DNA of 64,000 nucleotides from Phyllobacterium zundukense (GCF_025452195.1 NZ_CP104970.1:496001-560000); one strand, 5' to 3'. Numbered from the stretch's first letter, positions 17,977 to 27,849 are shown. The notes: a model not told the origin generated them from the sequence alone. Numbers and translations: made by a program.

Positions 17977-18749
17977 TGGTGAGCCTACTCGACCAACGTG
18001 CTATCGTCACCGCCGGAGCGAGCGGGATCGGACGTGTTGTCGCCCGTACGCTTCATTCGGCTGGAGCCAAAGTCGCCGTGTGCGACATTAGTGAGGCTGC
18101 GCTGCAGTCTTTCGGTGAGGAAAATCCTGACATCACAGCTTACCAGTGCGACGTGCGCGACGCTGCCGCAGTGACGGCAGTGTCCGAGGAAATGATTTCG
18201 TTGCTCAACGGCGTCGATATTCTTGTCAACAATGCTGGGATCGCTGGGCCGACGAAAAACGTCGAGGATATTACCCCGGCTCAGTGGGATGAGACCGTTG
18301 TCGTAAATCTCAACGCTCAGTTCTATTTCTGCCGCACCGTTATCCCTCACCTCAAGCGCCAGAAGTCTGGCAGCATCATCAATCTTTCTTCAGCCGCTGG
18401 ACGGTTAGGGTTTCCGAACCGCACTCCATACGCGGCCGCCAAATGGGGCGTGATCGGCTTTACCCAGTCCCTCGCCATGGAACTTGGTGAGTTCAACATC
18501 CGTGTGAACTCGGTTCTGCCGGGATCCGTGAGCGGTGACCGCATGAACCGCGTCATTGCCGAGCGCGCGAAACTCTTGGGCATTTCAGAGGAAGCCGCTT
18601 GGGCCGATGAGCTCAAGAATATCTCGATGCACAAGATGATCGACCCGCAGGAGATCGCCGATCTTATCGCTTTCGTATGCTCGTCGTCAGGCCGGTCCGT
18701 CTCAGGCCAGTCACTCGGCATCTGCGGAAATACGGAGGTCATCCGCTAG
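17976..18749 (+). CDS. Short-chain dehydrogenase/reductase
   Basis: Classical SDR of 257 residues. The Rossmann glycine motif is TAGASGIG (12-19), the NNAG segment is LVNNAGIAG, and the catalytic Ser-Tyr-Lys set is in NLSSAAG and YAAAK. ATG 17976 overlaps the BKACE stop (TGATG), so the two are probably made together. The natural reading is oxidation of a beta-hydroxy acid to the beta-keto acid that BKACE cleaves, as L-carnitine dehydrogenase does ahead of the dehydrocarnitine BKACE, although that enzyme belongs to another family. Stereo- and cofactor preference are unknown; the Asp at the end of beta-2 (AVCDISE) favours NAD. Confidence 0.9.
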   Translation: MVSLLDQRAIVTAGASGIGRVVARTLHSAGAKVAVCDISEAALQSFGEENPDITAYQCDVRDAAAVTAVSEEMISLLNGVDILVNNAGIAGPTKNVEDITPAQWDETVVVNLNAQFYFCRTVIPHLKRQKSGSIINLSSAAGRLGFPNRTPYAAAKWGVIGFTQSLAMELGEFNIRVNSVLPGSVSGDRMNRVIAERAKLLGISEEAAWADELKNISMHKMIDPQEIADLIAFVCSSSGRSVSGQSLGICGNTEVIR

Positions 18750-18786
18750 ACTAAGACTCCAACTCAAGCAAAGGGGAACTACAAGA

Positions 18787-20040
18787 ATGATAAAGCGCAA
18801 TATTCTTACGGCAGTCGCCGCTCTGTCGGCAGCCACATTCGCTCACGCCGACGCAATCAAAGTCGGCGTGATCACGCCACAGACGGGACCCTGTGCTCAG
18901 TACGGCATCCCGATCACGCGTGGCGTTGAGATGTGGGCTAACCAAATAAACAAGGGAGGCGGCATCGCCGATGCTACCGGCAAGCAACACGCCATCGAAG
19001 TGCACGCGTATGACAACAACTGCTATACGCCTGGCGACGAACTTACTTCTGCCCGCCGCGCGGTGCAGGACGACGGTGTGCAGTTCCTTCTCCAGACGTG
19101 GACACCCGCGGCTCGCAAGGCAATCGCCTCCTTCGTGACCGAAAACAAGATTCTCACCATGACCTATGGTGGGGGCTATCTGAGCAAGCAGTTCCCATAT
19201 CTCATCGGTGCAATCACTGGTGCACCCGCAAACTACATGCATGTCGCGGCATACGTCGTCGAACATCATCCCGAGGTCAAGAAGGTTGCAATCCTGGTGC
19301 CCGATGCCTCTTACGGCCATACGGCGGCGGCATACTTCAAAGCCGGCTTGGCGCCGTACAGTGATCGCATCGAGATCGTTTACGAAACCCCCTACGACAT
19401 GGCTATGGCGAGCGACATTATGGGGGTGGTGACGCCTGTCGCTGCCGCTCAACCGGACCTTCTGCTTGAACTCGGGTTCCCCCCGGGCCAACAGGCTCTG
19501 ATGGTCGAAGCGATGCAACAGCTTGGCTATAAAGGGCTCTTTGCCAGCGAAGGGTGGTCTTTGAAGTTCCTGCTGGAACGCCTCGCGCCCGAAGATATTG
19601 CCAACCGCTTCTATAGCGCTTACGCGATCGATGCGCAGCTAAAGGGCCAGAACGAGCGTCTCGATGCTCTTTTCGCCGAATATGCCAAGAAGTACGGTGA
19701 AGCCGACTGGACCTATCTGACGTCGATGGCTTACGCATCGATGACATCGCTTGAGCCGGGGATCAAGGCTGCGAAGACTCCGGATGGAGCGTCTGTTCTC
19801 GCTGCTCTGAAAAGCGGCCCATCTGTTGAACATCCGATTTTCGGAGCCTCCCCGTGGGGCGGAATGGATATCTACGGTGTCGACAATCTGCTGACCACGG
19901 CAATGCCGATCTACCAGATCGACGAAACTGGCAAAGCGATCAAACGGGATGACACCGTCGACACGGCTGCCTGGTGGGAAAAGAACAAAGCGGCCGCGCT
20001 TTCTGTACTTGAGTCGACCGGTCAAGTGACGAAAGACTAA
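18787..20040 (+). CDS. Branched-chain amino acid-type ABC substrate-binding protein
   Basis: 417-residue periplasmic binding protein of the LivJ/Peripla_BP_6 group with a Sec signal peptide (MIKRNILTAVAALSAATFAHA). The mature chain opens DAIKVGVITPQTGP, typical of the family, and two-lobe markers such as ENKILTMTYGG and VAILVPDASYG follow. Rhizobial members bind many amino and aromatic acids besides leucine, so the cargo is probably the pathway substrate. The gene starts 37 bp after the SDR gene. A perfect 11-bp hairpin separates it from the permease genes. Confidence 0.9.
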   Translation: MIKRNILTAVAALSAATFAHADAIKVGVITPQTGPCAQYGIPITRGVEMWANQINKGGGIADATGKQHAIEVHAYDNNCYTPGDELTSARRAVQDDGVQFLLQTWTPAARKAIASFVTENKILTMTYGGGYLSKQFPYLIGAITGAPANYMHVAAYVVEHHPEVKKVAILVPDASYGHTAAAYFKAGLAPYSDRIEIVYETPYDMAMASDIMGVVTPVAAAQPDLLLELGFPPGQQALMVEAMQQLGYKGLFASEGWSLKFLLERLAPEDIANRFYSAYAIDAQLKGQNERLDALFAEYAKKYGEADWTYLTSMAYASMTSLEPGIKAAKTPDGASVLAALKSGPSVEHPIFGASPWGGMDIYGVDNLLTTAMPIYQIDETGKAIKRDDTVDTAAWWEKNKAAALSVLESTGQVTKD

Positions 20041-20057
20041 TCCAGTCTCATCGAGAG

Positions 20058-20082
20058 GGTTCTTGCGCACGGCGCAAGAACC
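20058..20082 (+). terminator. Intercistronic hairpin between SBP and permease genes
   Basis: GGTTCTTGCGC and GCGCAAGAACC form a perfect 11-bp stem with an ACG loop and no T run. It probably protects the SBP message or attenuates the distal genes, giving more binding protein than permease. Confidence 0.65.
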
Positions 20083-20116
20083 ACCTCCCCTATGGCTTCT
20101 CCGAGGTGAGCGCGTC

Positions 20117-20980
20117 ATGCAAATTACGTTGAATATCTTATCGTTGACCTCATTCTACGTCTGTTTTTCCATTGGATTGGCACTCGTTTTTGGGGTGATG
20201 CGCGTCGTTAACTTCGCACATGGCGATTTCTACATGCTCGGTGCGTACGCGGCATGGGTGACGTTGGCGGTAATCTCCCCGGTCACGGGTAGCATTGTCG
20301 GCTACGCAGTCAGTGCGGGCGTAGCCGCTCTGGTGCTCGCAGCGATGGGTCTACTTGCCAACGCAGCAATCATACGACCACTCGCGGATCGCCCTCTCGG
20401 CATTTATGTGGCGACGCTCTCGCTCTCCTACATTCTTCAAGTCTGCGTAGTCCAAGCCTTCGGCGCCGTGGGCCAAATCGTTAAGCCGCCGGTCCCAGGA
20501 GTCCTGTTCCTGGGGGGAGCGATCATGCCGTATCAGCGCGTGCTGGTCATGGTGGTTGCTGCGATCATGATCGTTGCCCTGTGGTTGTTCATGGAGCGCT
20601 CTCGTCTCGGTCGAGCAATGCGGGCCGTCGCTCAAAACAAAAGAGGCGCTTTGCTTCAGGGCGTCAACATCAAGCTCGTCGGATCATTGGCGGTCGTAAT
20701 AGGTGCCATCATGGCGGGAACCGCAGGTGTCGTCATGGCACCCGTGGCGGGCGTTAATCCTTTCATGGGCGTCGACGCTCTCTGGAAGGCATTCATTATC
20801 ATCATCGTCGGTGGGATCGGTTCAATTTGGGGCGCAGTCGCAGCAGCATTGATGTTCGGTATCTTTGACACGTTGGTGTCCGTGGCAGGCTTCGGCAGGT
20901 TTCTCGCAATGTTTAGCGCGCTCATCATGCTCATCGTTCTGTCAATTCGGCCCCAGGGTCTTTTCGGGGAGAAAGACTGA
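20117..20980 (+). CDS. Branched-chain amino acid-type ABC permease (LivH)
   Basis: 287-residue inner-membrane permease with about eight helices. LivH marks include NFAHGDFYMLGAY, ERSRLGRAMRAVAQN (cytoplasmic coupling loop) and the end RPQGLFGE. ATG 20117 follows gaggtgag at about 6 bp; the longer open frame would start inside the hairpin region. It overlaps livM by 1 bp. Confidence 0.93.
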   Translation: MQITLNILSLTSFYVCFSIGLALVFGVMRVVNFAHGDFYMLGAYAAWVTLAVISPVTGSIVGYAVSAGVAALVLAAMGLLANAAIIRPLADRPLGIYVATLSLSYILQVCVVQAFGAVGQIVKPPVPGVLFLGGAIMPYQRVLVMVVAAIMIVALWLFMERSRLGRAMRAVAQNKRGALLQGVNIKLVGSLAVVIGAIMAGTAGVVMAPVAGVNPFMGVDALWKAFIIIIVGGIGSIWGAVAAALMFGIFDTLVSVAGFGRFLAMFSALIMLIVLSIRPQGLFGEKD

Positions 20981-21966
20981 TGAGCGATTCCACTGCAAAG
21001 AAAATTGCTCCTCCGTCAATCACGGTGAGAACACAACTAGCGATATTGGTTTGCTTGCTCGTGGCGTTGGCGGTTCTGCCGGTCCTCGTAACCTCCTACT
21101 GGAAGGATGTGACTATCATTTTCCTTCTCAACTGCCTTCTGGTTGTAAGCTACCGCCTAATTACCCTCATGGGAGGATGGTCGTTTGCACATGTGGCAAC
21201 GATGGGCCTCGGCGGGTACTCTGTCGCACTCCTTTCCCAAGCCCCGTATAATCTTCCGATCGGCATCACGATTGTGATCGGCGGGTTTATCGCCCTGATC
21301 TTCGGGCTGCTGATTAGTTATCCGGTCCTTCGAACACGCGAGTATTACTTCTTCCTCGCGACGTTCGCTGCCGGCGAGGCTCTTCGCCAGAGCTTTATCC
21401 AGTTTCGCGAGATAACAGGTGGAACCAGTGGGATCGCGTTTATCAAACGGCCCCAGGGCTTCGAAGATGTGACAAGCTTCCACTTCCTGCTTCTGGCTGT
21501 GTTGGCGATCGTAATTTTTACACTCCTCGCATTCGAGCGTTCTCGGGTTGGGAAGACCGTCCAGGCTGTCGGCCGGAACGAGGAACTGTCCGTTTCTCTC
21601 GGGATTAACGCGTGGGGTTATAGGAGTCTCGTGTTCGTCATTGGATCGGCGCTCGCCGGGATCGCCGGAGGGTTCATGGCGAGCTACAACGGTATCGTTT
21701 CGCCTGCCGATTTCAGCTCAACCCTGATGTTCAAGATTGTCGCTTCCGCAATCGTCGGCGGCGTGAGCAGCTACATCGGACCTATCGCAGGTCTCATCTT
21801 CTTGACCGGGATCGAGCAGCTATTCCGTGGCGTACCCCAGGTCGTGCCGTTGATATGGGGCGTGTGCGTTATCTTCGTACTCCTTGTCGCCCCCGGGGGG
21901 ATCGATTCCAGAATCCAATCACTCCTTTCAAGACGACGCTCGAAAAAGGAGGCTTCCAATGCTTGA
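20980..21966 (+). CDS. Branched-chain amino acid-type ABC permease (LivM)
   Basis: 328-residue partner of LivH with a long N-terminal tail and about nine or ten helices. Marks include GGWSFAHVATMGLGGY, the coupling loop FERSRVGKTVQAVGRNEELSVSLGIN (seen in short pieces) and a C-terminal basic tail (RRRSKKEA). Its 3' end overlaps livG by 8 bp. Confidence 0.93.
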   Translation: MSDSTAKKIAPPSITVRTQLAILVCLLVALAVLPVLVTSYWKDVTIIFLLNCLLVVSYRLITLMGGWSFAHVATMGLGGYSVALLSQAPYNLPIGITIVIGGFIALIFGLLISYPVLRTREYYFFLATFAAGEALRQSFIQFREITGGTSGIAFIKRPQGFEDVTSFHFLLLAVLAIVIFTLLAFERSRVGKTVQAVGRNEELSVSLGINAWGYRSLVFVIGSALAGIAGGFMASYNGIVSPADFSSTLMFKIVASAIVGGVSSYIGPIAGLIFLTGIEQLFRGVPQVVPLIWGVCVIFVLLVAPGGIDSRIQSLLSRRRSKKEASNA

Positions 21967-22717
21967 ACTGGAAAATGTTACCCGTCGTTTTGGCAACCTA
22001 ACCGCAATCGATAGCGTCTCCACGAAGGTTTCAAGTGGGCACATACACGGATTGATCGGTCCAAACGGATCCGGAAAGTCGACGATGATGAACCTGATCA
22101 GTGGGTTCCTGAAGCCGACCACTGGAAGCATCAACTTTGAAGGGACGCGAATTTCCGGCCTGAAGCCGCATGTCGTCTCACGCGCTGGAGTCGTTAGAAC
22201 CTTTCAGCTCATCAAAGTCTATTCTGAGGCAACGGTTCGCGACAACATCCGTATGGCTGCCATCGCGCGTCTTTCTCCTCCCTGGGCTCCAGCTGGGTTT
22301 CTCAAGAACCCGGGATCAAAGGAAATTGAGGGAGATGTCGACCGAGTGCTCGAGATCATGAAGCTCGGGCATGTTGCAAACCAGATCGCAGGCATCCTTC
22401 CAGGGGGGATGCAGCGGACACTTTCGGTCGCGTCCGCCTTTGTTGCAAAGCCAAAGCTTCTCCTTTTGGACGAGCCTCTTGCAGGTTTGAATGCAACGGA
22501 GAAGGCAGGGCTGGCGGCGTCAATTCGTGAAATCAACAAGAGCGGCATCACGATCCTGCTGGTCGAGCATGACATGAAGACCGTTCTCAGTCTCTGCTCG
22601 CACATGACAGTCATCAACTTCGGAAAGAAAATTGCCGATGGGCCACCCTCTGACATCGTCAATAGCAGCGCGGTGATCGAGGCTTATCTGGGAAGCCGAG
22701 GAGGGAAGGATGCTTGA
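21959..22717 (+). CDS. Branched-chain amino acid-type ABC ATPase (LivG)
   Basis: 252-residue ATPase. Walker A is GPNGSGKST (34-42), Walker B LLLLDEPLAGL, and the switch histidine is in LVEHDM. The signature reads LPGGMQ rather than LSGGQ, within the range of LivG proteins. The C-terminal BCA domain ends VIEAYLGSRGG. ATG 21959 lies within the end of livM, so translation is coupled. Confidence 0.93.
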   Translation: MLELENVTRRFGNLTAIDSVSTKVSSGHIHGLIGPNGSGKSTMMNLISGFLKPTTGSINFEGTRISGLKPHVVSRAGVVRTFQLIKVYSEATVRDNIRMAAIARLSPPWAPAGFLKNPGSKEIEGDVDRVLEIMKLGHVANQIAGILPGGMQRTLSVASAFVAKPKLLLLDEPLAGLNATEKAGLAASIREINKSGITILLVEHDMKTVLSLCSHMTVINFGKKIADGPPSDIVNSSAVIEAYLGSRGGKDA

Positions 22718-23417
22718 GGTTCGCAATCTCTCAGTCGATTATTCCGGAATCAAGGCGGTCGACAAAGTCTCGATCGATGTCGGCCCGGGCGCGATCACCG
22801 CACTTATCGGGAGCAACGGCGCCGGCAAGACGTCATTGCTCGGCGCGATATCGGGACTCATCGCGCCGTCAACTGGGACCATAACCTTCAACGGAGTGGA
22901 CCTGACGGCGACCAGTCCGGCGGGCATTGTCGCAGCCGGTGTGGTCCAGGTTCCGGAAGGGCGCGAGCTCTTCCCGCGGATGACGATACAGGAAAATCTG
23001 CTCCTCGGTGCTCATCTTCGAACCGATAAGCGCGCGATTAGCCGTGACATGGACCGCGCTTACGAGCTCTTCCCTGTTCTGGCGCGAAAGCGCACGTTGA
23101 AGGCTAGGCAATTGAGCGGGGGCGAGCAGCAGATGTTGGCGTTCGCTCGAGCGATGATGTCCGATCCGAAACTTTACATTCTCGATGAACCATCAATCGG
23201 GCTCGCGCCACTTATTGAAGAGCATCTTATGCGCTCGATTGTTCAGATTTGTAAGGAGACGGGTGCCGGTGTGCTTCTCGTGGAGCAGAACGCGATGCTT
23301 GCCCTGGAAATCTCCACGAATGCCTACGTGATGGAGCTCGGTTCGATCACGCTTTCCGGGCCTTCTTCCGGGTTGCTCAACAATCCTGCGGTCGCCGCAG
23401 CCTACCTTGGACAATAG
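22710..23417 (+). CDS. Branched-chain amino acid-type ABC ATPase (LivF)
   Basis: 235-residue second ATPase. Walker A is GSNGAGKTS (34-42), the LivF-specific segment is VPEGRELFPRMTI, the signature LSGGEQQ, and Walker B LYILDEPSIGLAP. It overlaps livG by 8 bp. The thioesterase gene begins 3 bp after its stop, so the transporter and enzymes are one transcription unit. Confidence 0.93.
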   Translation: MLEVRNLSVDYSGIKAVDKVSIDVGPGAITALIGSNGAGKTSLLGAISGLIAPSTGTITFNGVDLTATSPAGIVAAGVVQVPEGRELFPRMTIQENLLLGAHLRTDKRAISRDMDRAYELFPVLARKRTLKARQLSGGEQQMLAFARAMMSDPKLYILDEPSIGLAPLIEEHLMRSIVQICKETGAGVLLVEQNAMLALEISTNAYVMELGSITLSGPSSGLLNNPAVAAAYLGQ

Positions 23418-23419
23418 AA

Positions 23420-23872
23420 ATGATCGATGAAACCTGGATCGAGACTGCGCGGACAATGGTTTATCCGGCCGATTGCGACTCGCAGAACCACTTGAACACC
23501 GCAGGGTATATGCGGGTATTCGACATCGCTATCTTCCAGCTTTTTTTCCGGCTCGGATACACAGTTGAAGACCTCGAAACGAACATGGTTGGGTGGGCCG
23601 ATGTTTCTCACCAGATCAACTATCTCAAAGAGATAAAGTCTGGCTGGCCACTTTTCGTCAGAAGCGCGGTCGTCAAGATTGGCCGCAGTTCCATCGACTC
23701 TGTCCATGAGATCGTTGTTGAAGGCACCGGCGAAGTCGCTGCCAAACTTCAGGCAAAAACTGTGCAATTCGATTTACGGGCGCGCGCGTCACTGCCGGTC
23801 CTGGATGCGGTGAGAACCGCCGCCCAAGACCGCTTCGCGTCTCTCCTGCAGGCCACAATTTCGGCGCCGTGA
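23420..23872 (+). CDS. Hot-dog fold acyl-CoA thioesterase
   Basis: 150-residue 4HBT-type thioesterase. The active-site region is VYPADCDSQNHLNTAGYMRVFD, seen as DCDSQNHLN, where the conserved Asp/Asn-His pattern of 4HBT enzymes lies. It begins 3 bp after livF. In carnitine catabolism a thioesterase of this fold hydrolyses the betainyl-CoA made by a BKACE. By analogy this enzyme would release the acid from the acyl-CoA made by the BKACE here and recycle CoA. That role is inference from context. Confidence 0.85.
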   Translation: MIDETWIETARTMVYPADCDSQNHLNTAGYMRVFDIAIFQLFFRLGYTVEDLETNMVGWADVSHQINYLKEIKSGWPLFVRSAVVKIGRSSIDSVHEIVVEGTGEVAAKLQAKTVQFDLRARASLPVLDAVRTAAQDRFASLLQATISAP

Positions 23873-23936
23873 CAAGCGCGCTGAAAGCGCGCCAACTGCG
23901 GCCAGTTTGTAAAGTAGAGATCATCAGGGAGTTGAA

Positions 23937-26028
23937 ATGAGATTAGCTTGTGACACTGGGGGAACATTCACCGACCTTATGGTTGAGGGCGATGATGGTT
24001 CGTTGCGAATGTTTAAATCGTCTACGGTCCCTTCGGATCCCGCTCAGGGAATTCTTGATGTCTTGTCCCTCGCGGCTACGGATTTCGGCCAGACCCTTTC
24101 CGAATTTCTTGCGGCCTGCGGAACATTCATCCACGGGACGACGCATTCGATCAACGCAATTATCACGGGGAATACCGCCAAGACCGCGTTCCTGACCTCG
24201 CTCGGGCACCCAGAGATTCTTCTCCTTCGTGAGGGTGGTCGTTCGAGCGCCTTTCCCGATCATGTCAGCTACCCTGAGCCCTACGTTCCGCGCGCGTTGA
24301 CGTTCGAAGTGCCTGGCCGACTGCTCAGCGATGGCTCGGAAGATACCCCGCTCGACGACGTAGCCGTGATGGCGATCATTGAGGAACTCAAGAAACAGAA
24401 TGTAGAAGCCGTCGGCGTCTGCCTTCTCTGGTCGATCGTCAATCCAACCCATGAAATTCGCATTGGCCAGCTCCTTGCCGAGCACCTCCCCAATGTAGCT
24501 GTAACGTTGTCGCATCAGCTCAACCCGTCTATGCGTGAGTTTCGACGCGCATCGTCGACCTGTATGGACGCTTCGCTGAAGCCTTTGATGGGCAAGTACC
24601 TCGGTCGTCTGGAGACCAGGTTGCGCGAATCCGGGTTCACCGGTCGACTGCTCGTTCTCACCTCTCAAGCAGGCATGATAGAACTCTCACGAGCTGGCGA
24701 AGACGCCGATCCACTCGCTGAACTCCGGTCCCTCGACCGCTCCAGTTGGTGGCCGCCACTTCTCGGTTCTTGATACAGGCAATTCCACCGCAATCATCAG
24801 CGATACCGGCGGGACGACATATGACGTGAGCCTTGTGCGTCACGGCGCCATTCCCACAACCCGCGACATGTGGATCGGCGAGCCTTACATCGGCCACAAC
24901 ACTGGTTTTCCTTCCGTCGACGTTAGAAGTATTGGCGCGGGTGGCGGCAGTATCGCACGGATCGATGAAGGCGGGATGCTGCACGTTGGGCCAAAGAGTG
25001 CAGGTGCTATGCCTGGCCCTGCCTGCTTCGGAAATGGCAATACCCAGCCGACATTCACGGACGCTTGCGTAGTTCTCGGATACATCGATCCTGACTACTT
25101 CCTTGGCGGTCGGATGAAAATCGACGCGTCCCTGTCACGTGCCGCCGTCGAGAATGCGATCGCTCGCCCACTTGGCGTGTCAGTTGAGGAAGCAGCAGCC
25201 GCGATCGTCGATATCGCAACCGAGAACATGGTTCAGGCGATCGAAGAGATTACCGTCAACCAAGGGATTGATCCCTCCGAAGCCACTCTAATTGGTGGCG
25301 GCGGTGCGGCGGGCCTGAACTCAGTCTTCATCGCAAAGCGGCTGAATTGCCTGAACCTGCTATATCCAGAGACCAGTGCGACGTTGAGTGCCGCTGGGGC
25401 TCTCATGTCGGATCTCGCGGCGGATCATCAGCTGACGGGTTATACCATTTCCGATCGTTTCGACCGCGAGAAGGTGAATGGCATTATCAACGGACTTAAG
25501 GCGAAGTGTGATGATTTTGCTTCCGGCGCCGGCAAGGGCTCGCTCGAAACGACGATCCAGTATTTCGTCGAAGCACGGTATGAGAAGCAGGTCTGGGAAG
25601 TTGAACTTCCGCTGCCGAAGGATGCCCTCGTTACGGACGCCGACGTTGATGCCCTGATCGAAGCGTTCCACGCAAAACATCGCGAAATTTTCACTTTCCA
25701 TGACGAGAATTCGCCCGTCGAATTCATCACTTGGATCGCGAGAGTTCGTTGCCGCTTCCGCGACGCTGCACTCGGTCGCCTTTCCAACAGTTCGACAGGC
25801 GACCGTCCCGACGACAGGCCTTGTTACTTCAGCGGCTATGGGACCATCGAGACGGCGATCGTATCGTCCTCCAGCATGCGTGTCGGCGAAGAATATCGCG
25901 GGCCGGCAATCCACGAATCCCCGTTCACCACGATTGTTATCGACCCCACCTCATCCTTCAGCCTGACCGGTGCAGGAAGTGTACTCGTTAAAGCTGGTGC
26001 GATTGGCTTCATCACGGAGAAAGCGTAA
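23937..26028 (+). pseudogene. hyuA: Hydantoinase/oxoprolinase subunit A, single-base frameshift
   Basis: ATP-dependent hydrolase/carboxylase of the HyuA family, about 697 codons in two frames, the normal size. The first part (to about 24690) has the acetokinase-like start RLACDTGGTFTDLMV and the segment FIHGTTHSINAI. A one-base excess near gaactctcacgag (24681-24693) sends it to an early stop at 24773. The true continuation (ELAKTPIHSLNSGPS, ISDTGGTTYDVSLV, GAGGGSIA) is in the next frame through to 26028. Sequence beyond the shift is well conserved, so this is either a recent mutation or a base-calling error. Relatives open hydantoins or 5-oxoproline, or, as in acetone and acetophenone carboxylases, carboxylate ketones. 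Its 3' end overlaps hyuB by 1 bp. Confidence 0.85.
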
Positions 26029-27791
26029 TGACTTCGTCAGCAAATATTTCCGCGGCACAGATGTCGATCCTGTTCAACCGGATCGGGGGCATCAATCGGA
26101 AGATGGCGAGCACCATCCTTCGGACCGGGCGTTCGGGCGTATTGAACCGCGCTCGCGATTTCTCGACTTGCATTCTGACCGCCGATTGCAAGCTGCTGTA
26201 CTCAGCGGATTCCATTCCGATCCACACGCTCTCCGGTCCTGATTTGATGGCGAAATCCATGCTGGAGTTTCATCCGAAGCTCAAAGCGGGAGACGCCTTC
26301 ATCCACAACTCCCCGTATCACGGCAACTCCCATGCGGCGGACCACGGTTTCATCATCCCGGTTATCGACGATGAGGGGATCCACCGCTTCACGATCGTGA
26401 CGAAAGCGCACCAGGCAGATATTGGTAATGCGGTTCCATCGACGATGATGGCAACAGCAAGAGATGTCTACGAAGAGGGAGCTTTGATCTTCCCATGTGT
26501 ACAGATACAGCGTGACTATAAGGACATCGATGATATCATCCGGATGTGCCGTGCTCGCATTCGAGTGCCTAATCAATGGTATGGCGATCTCCTGGCGACC
26601 ATTGGCGCAGCCCGTATCGGCGAAACCGAGCTGCTGAACCTGGGTAAGGAGATCGGCTGGGACAAACTCTCCGCGTTTGTCGAGCAGTGGTTCGACTATA
26701 GCGAAAAGCGGATGGTCGACGCGATCGGCAAGCTCACGAGCGGCTCCACCGTCATGTGCTCCCAGCACGATTCATTTCCCGGCACTGGACCCGAAGGTGT
26801 GACGGTTACAGCCAAGGTGACGGTCGATGCAGAAGCTGCGATGATCGATATCGACTTCCGGGATTGCCCGGACGCCTTGCCTAGCGGTCTCAATCTTACC
26901 GAAGCAACGTCGCGAACCGCTGGTATGATTGGCGTGTTCAACTCCATCGATGCCTCCGTTCCGAAGAACTTTGGCAGCTTTCGCAGGATCAGGGTTCACC
27001 TTCGCGAAAACTGCGTCGTCGGCATTCCGCGTCACCCAACCAGTTGCTCGCTTGCGACGACGAACCTTGCCGATCGGGCTGGTAACTGCGTGCAGATGGC
27101 GATTGCCGAAATTTCTGAAGGCGCTGGGATGGCCGAGGTTGGGTATAGCTTATGCCCGACAACAAGCACGGTTTCGGGGATCGATCCGCGTGACGGAAAA
27201 CCCTACGTCAACATGGTGTTTCTCGGACACACGTCCGGTGCTGCGGGCGCGCATTCGGACAGCTGGCTGACCGTATTGAACGTCGGGTGCGCCGGCATCT
27301 GCAATATTGACGGTGTCGAACTCTCGGAGGTTTTCCATCCTCTCGTCGTACGCGAAAGAAGGCTTCTGACGGACACCGAGGGCGCAGGTCGTTTCCGTGG
27401 AGCCCCAGCGATCCGGGTCGAATTCGGTCCAATCGGTGCTGACATGACGTTCATCTTCGCAAGTGACGGAACGGAAAACCCGCCACGAGGTGTTCGTGGC
27501 GGCGGTTCGGCCCATGGTGCGGGCCAGTTCGTTCGAGATCTGCAAGCTCAGATCACGCCAATTGACAAGGTCTCCAACATTACCTTGAAGGCCGGCGAAA
27601 ACATGATCGGGATTGCCTGCGGTGGCGGCGGATATGGAAATCCCGTCGAGCGTGCTGTCGATCTCGTCCTAAAGGATGTGGCCGAGGGTTGGATTTCCCC
27701 CGAACGTGCGCGCGACGTTTACAAGGTGGCGATCATTGATAACGTGGTCGATATGCAAAAGACCAGCGAATATCGGAACATGTCCCACTAA
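26028..27791 (+). CDS. hyuB: Hydantoinase/oxoprolinase subunit B
   Basis: 587-residue HyuB-family subunit, full length. Marks include HTLSGPDLMAKSM, DAFIHNSPYHGNSHAADHG (metal-site region), and the glycine-rich end FIFASDGTENPPRGVRGG and ACGGGGYGNPVER. It forms the complex with HyuA and starts at the hyuA stop. Because the adjacent hyuA is frameshifted, function depends on whether that shift is real. A stem-loop follows the stop. The substrate is unknown: a cyclic imide or lactam or a ketone is plausible. Confidence 0.92.
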   Translation: MTSSANISAAQMSILFNRIGGINRKMASTILRTGRSGVLNRARDFSTCILTADCKLLYSADSIPIHTLSGPDLMAKSMLEFHPKLKAGDAFIHNSPYHGNSHAADHGFIIPVIDDEGIHRFTIVTKAHQADIGNAVPSTMMATARDVYEEGALIFPCVQIQRDYKDIDDIIRMCRARIRVPNQWYGDLLATIGAARIGETELLNLGKEIGWDKLSAFVEQWFDYSEKRMVDAIGKLTSGSTVMCSQHDSFPGTGPEGVTVTAKVTVDAEAAMIDIDFRDCPDALPSGLNLTEATSRTAGMIGVFNSIDASVPKNFGSFRRIRVHLRENCVVGIPRHPTSCSLATTNLADRAGNCVQMAIAEISEGAGMAEVGYSLCPTTSTVSGIDPRDGKPYVNMVFLGHTSGAAGAHSDSWLTVLNVGCAGICNIDGVELSEVFHPLVVRERRLLTDTEGAGRFRGAPAIRVEFGPIGADMTFIFASDGTENPPRGVRGGGSAHGAGQFVRDLQAQITPIDKVSNITLKAGENMIGIACGGGGYGNPVERAVDLVLKDVAEGWISPERARDVYKVAIIDNVVDMQKTSEYRNMSH

Positions 27792-27802
27792 CGCCCACGA
27801 GT

Positions 27803-27834
27803 GCGATGTTGTCGGTCTCAATCGGCAACATCGC
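27803..27834 (+). terminator. Stem-loop after hyuB
   Basis: GCGATGTTG pairs with CAACATCGC, extended by a G-T pair and CG, around an 8-nt loop. No T run follows; it is probably an intercistronic attenuator or stability element. Confidence 0.55.
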
Positions 27835-27849
27835 TGGAGGTTGAAATAG

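Noticed and set aside
23937..24773. A short HyuA as a separate functional gene
   Set aside because: The sequence past 24690 is conserved in the next frame, and the tail before the stop is unlike any HyuA. A frameshift explains both.
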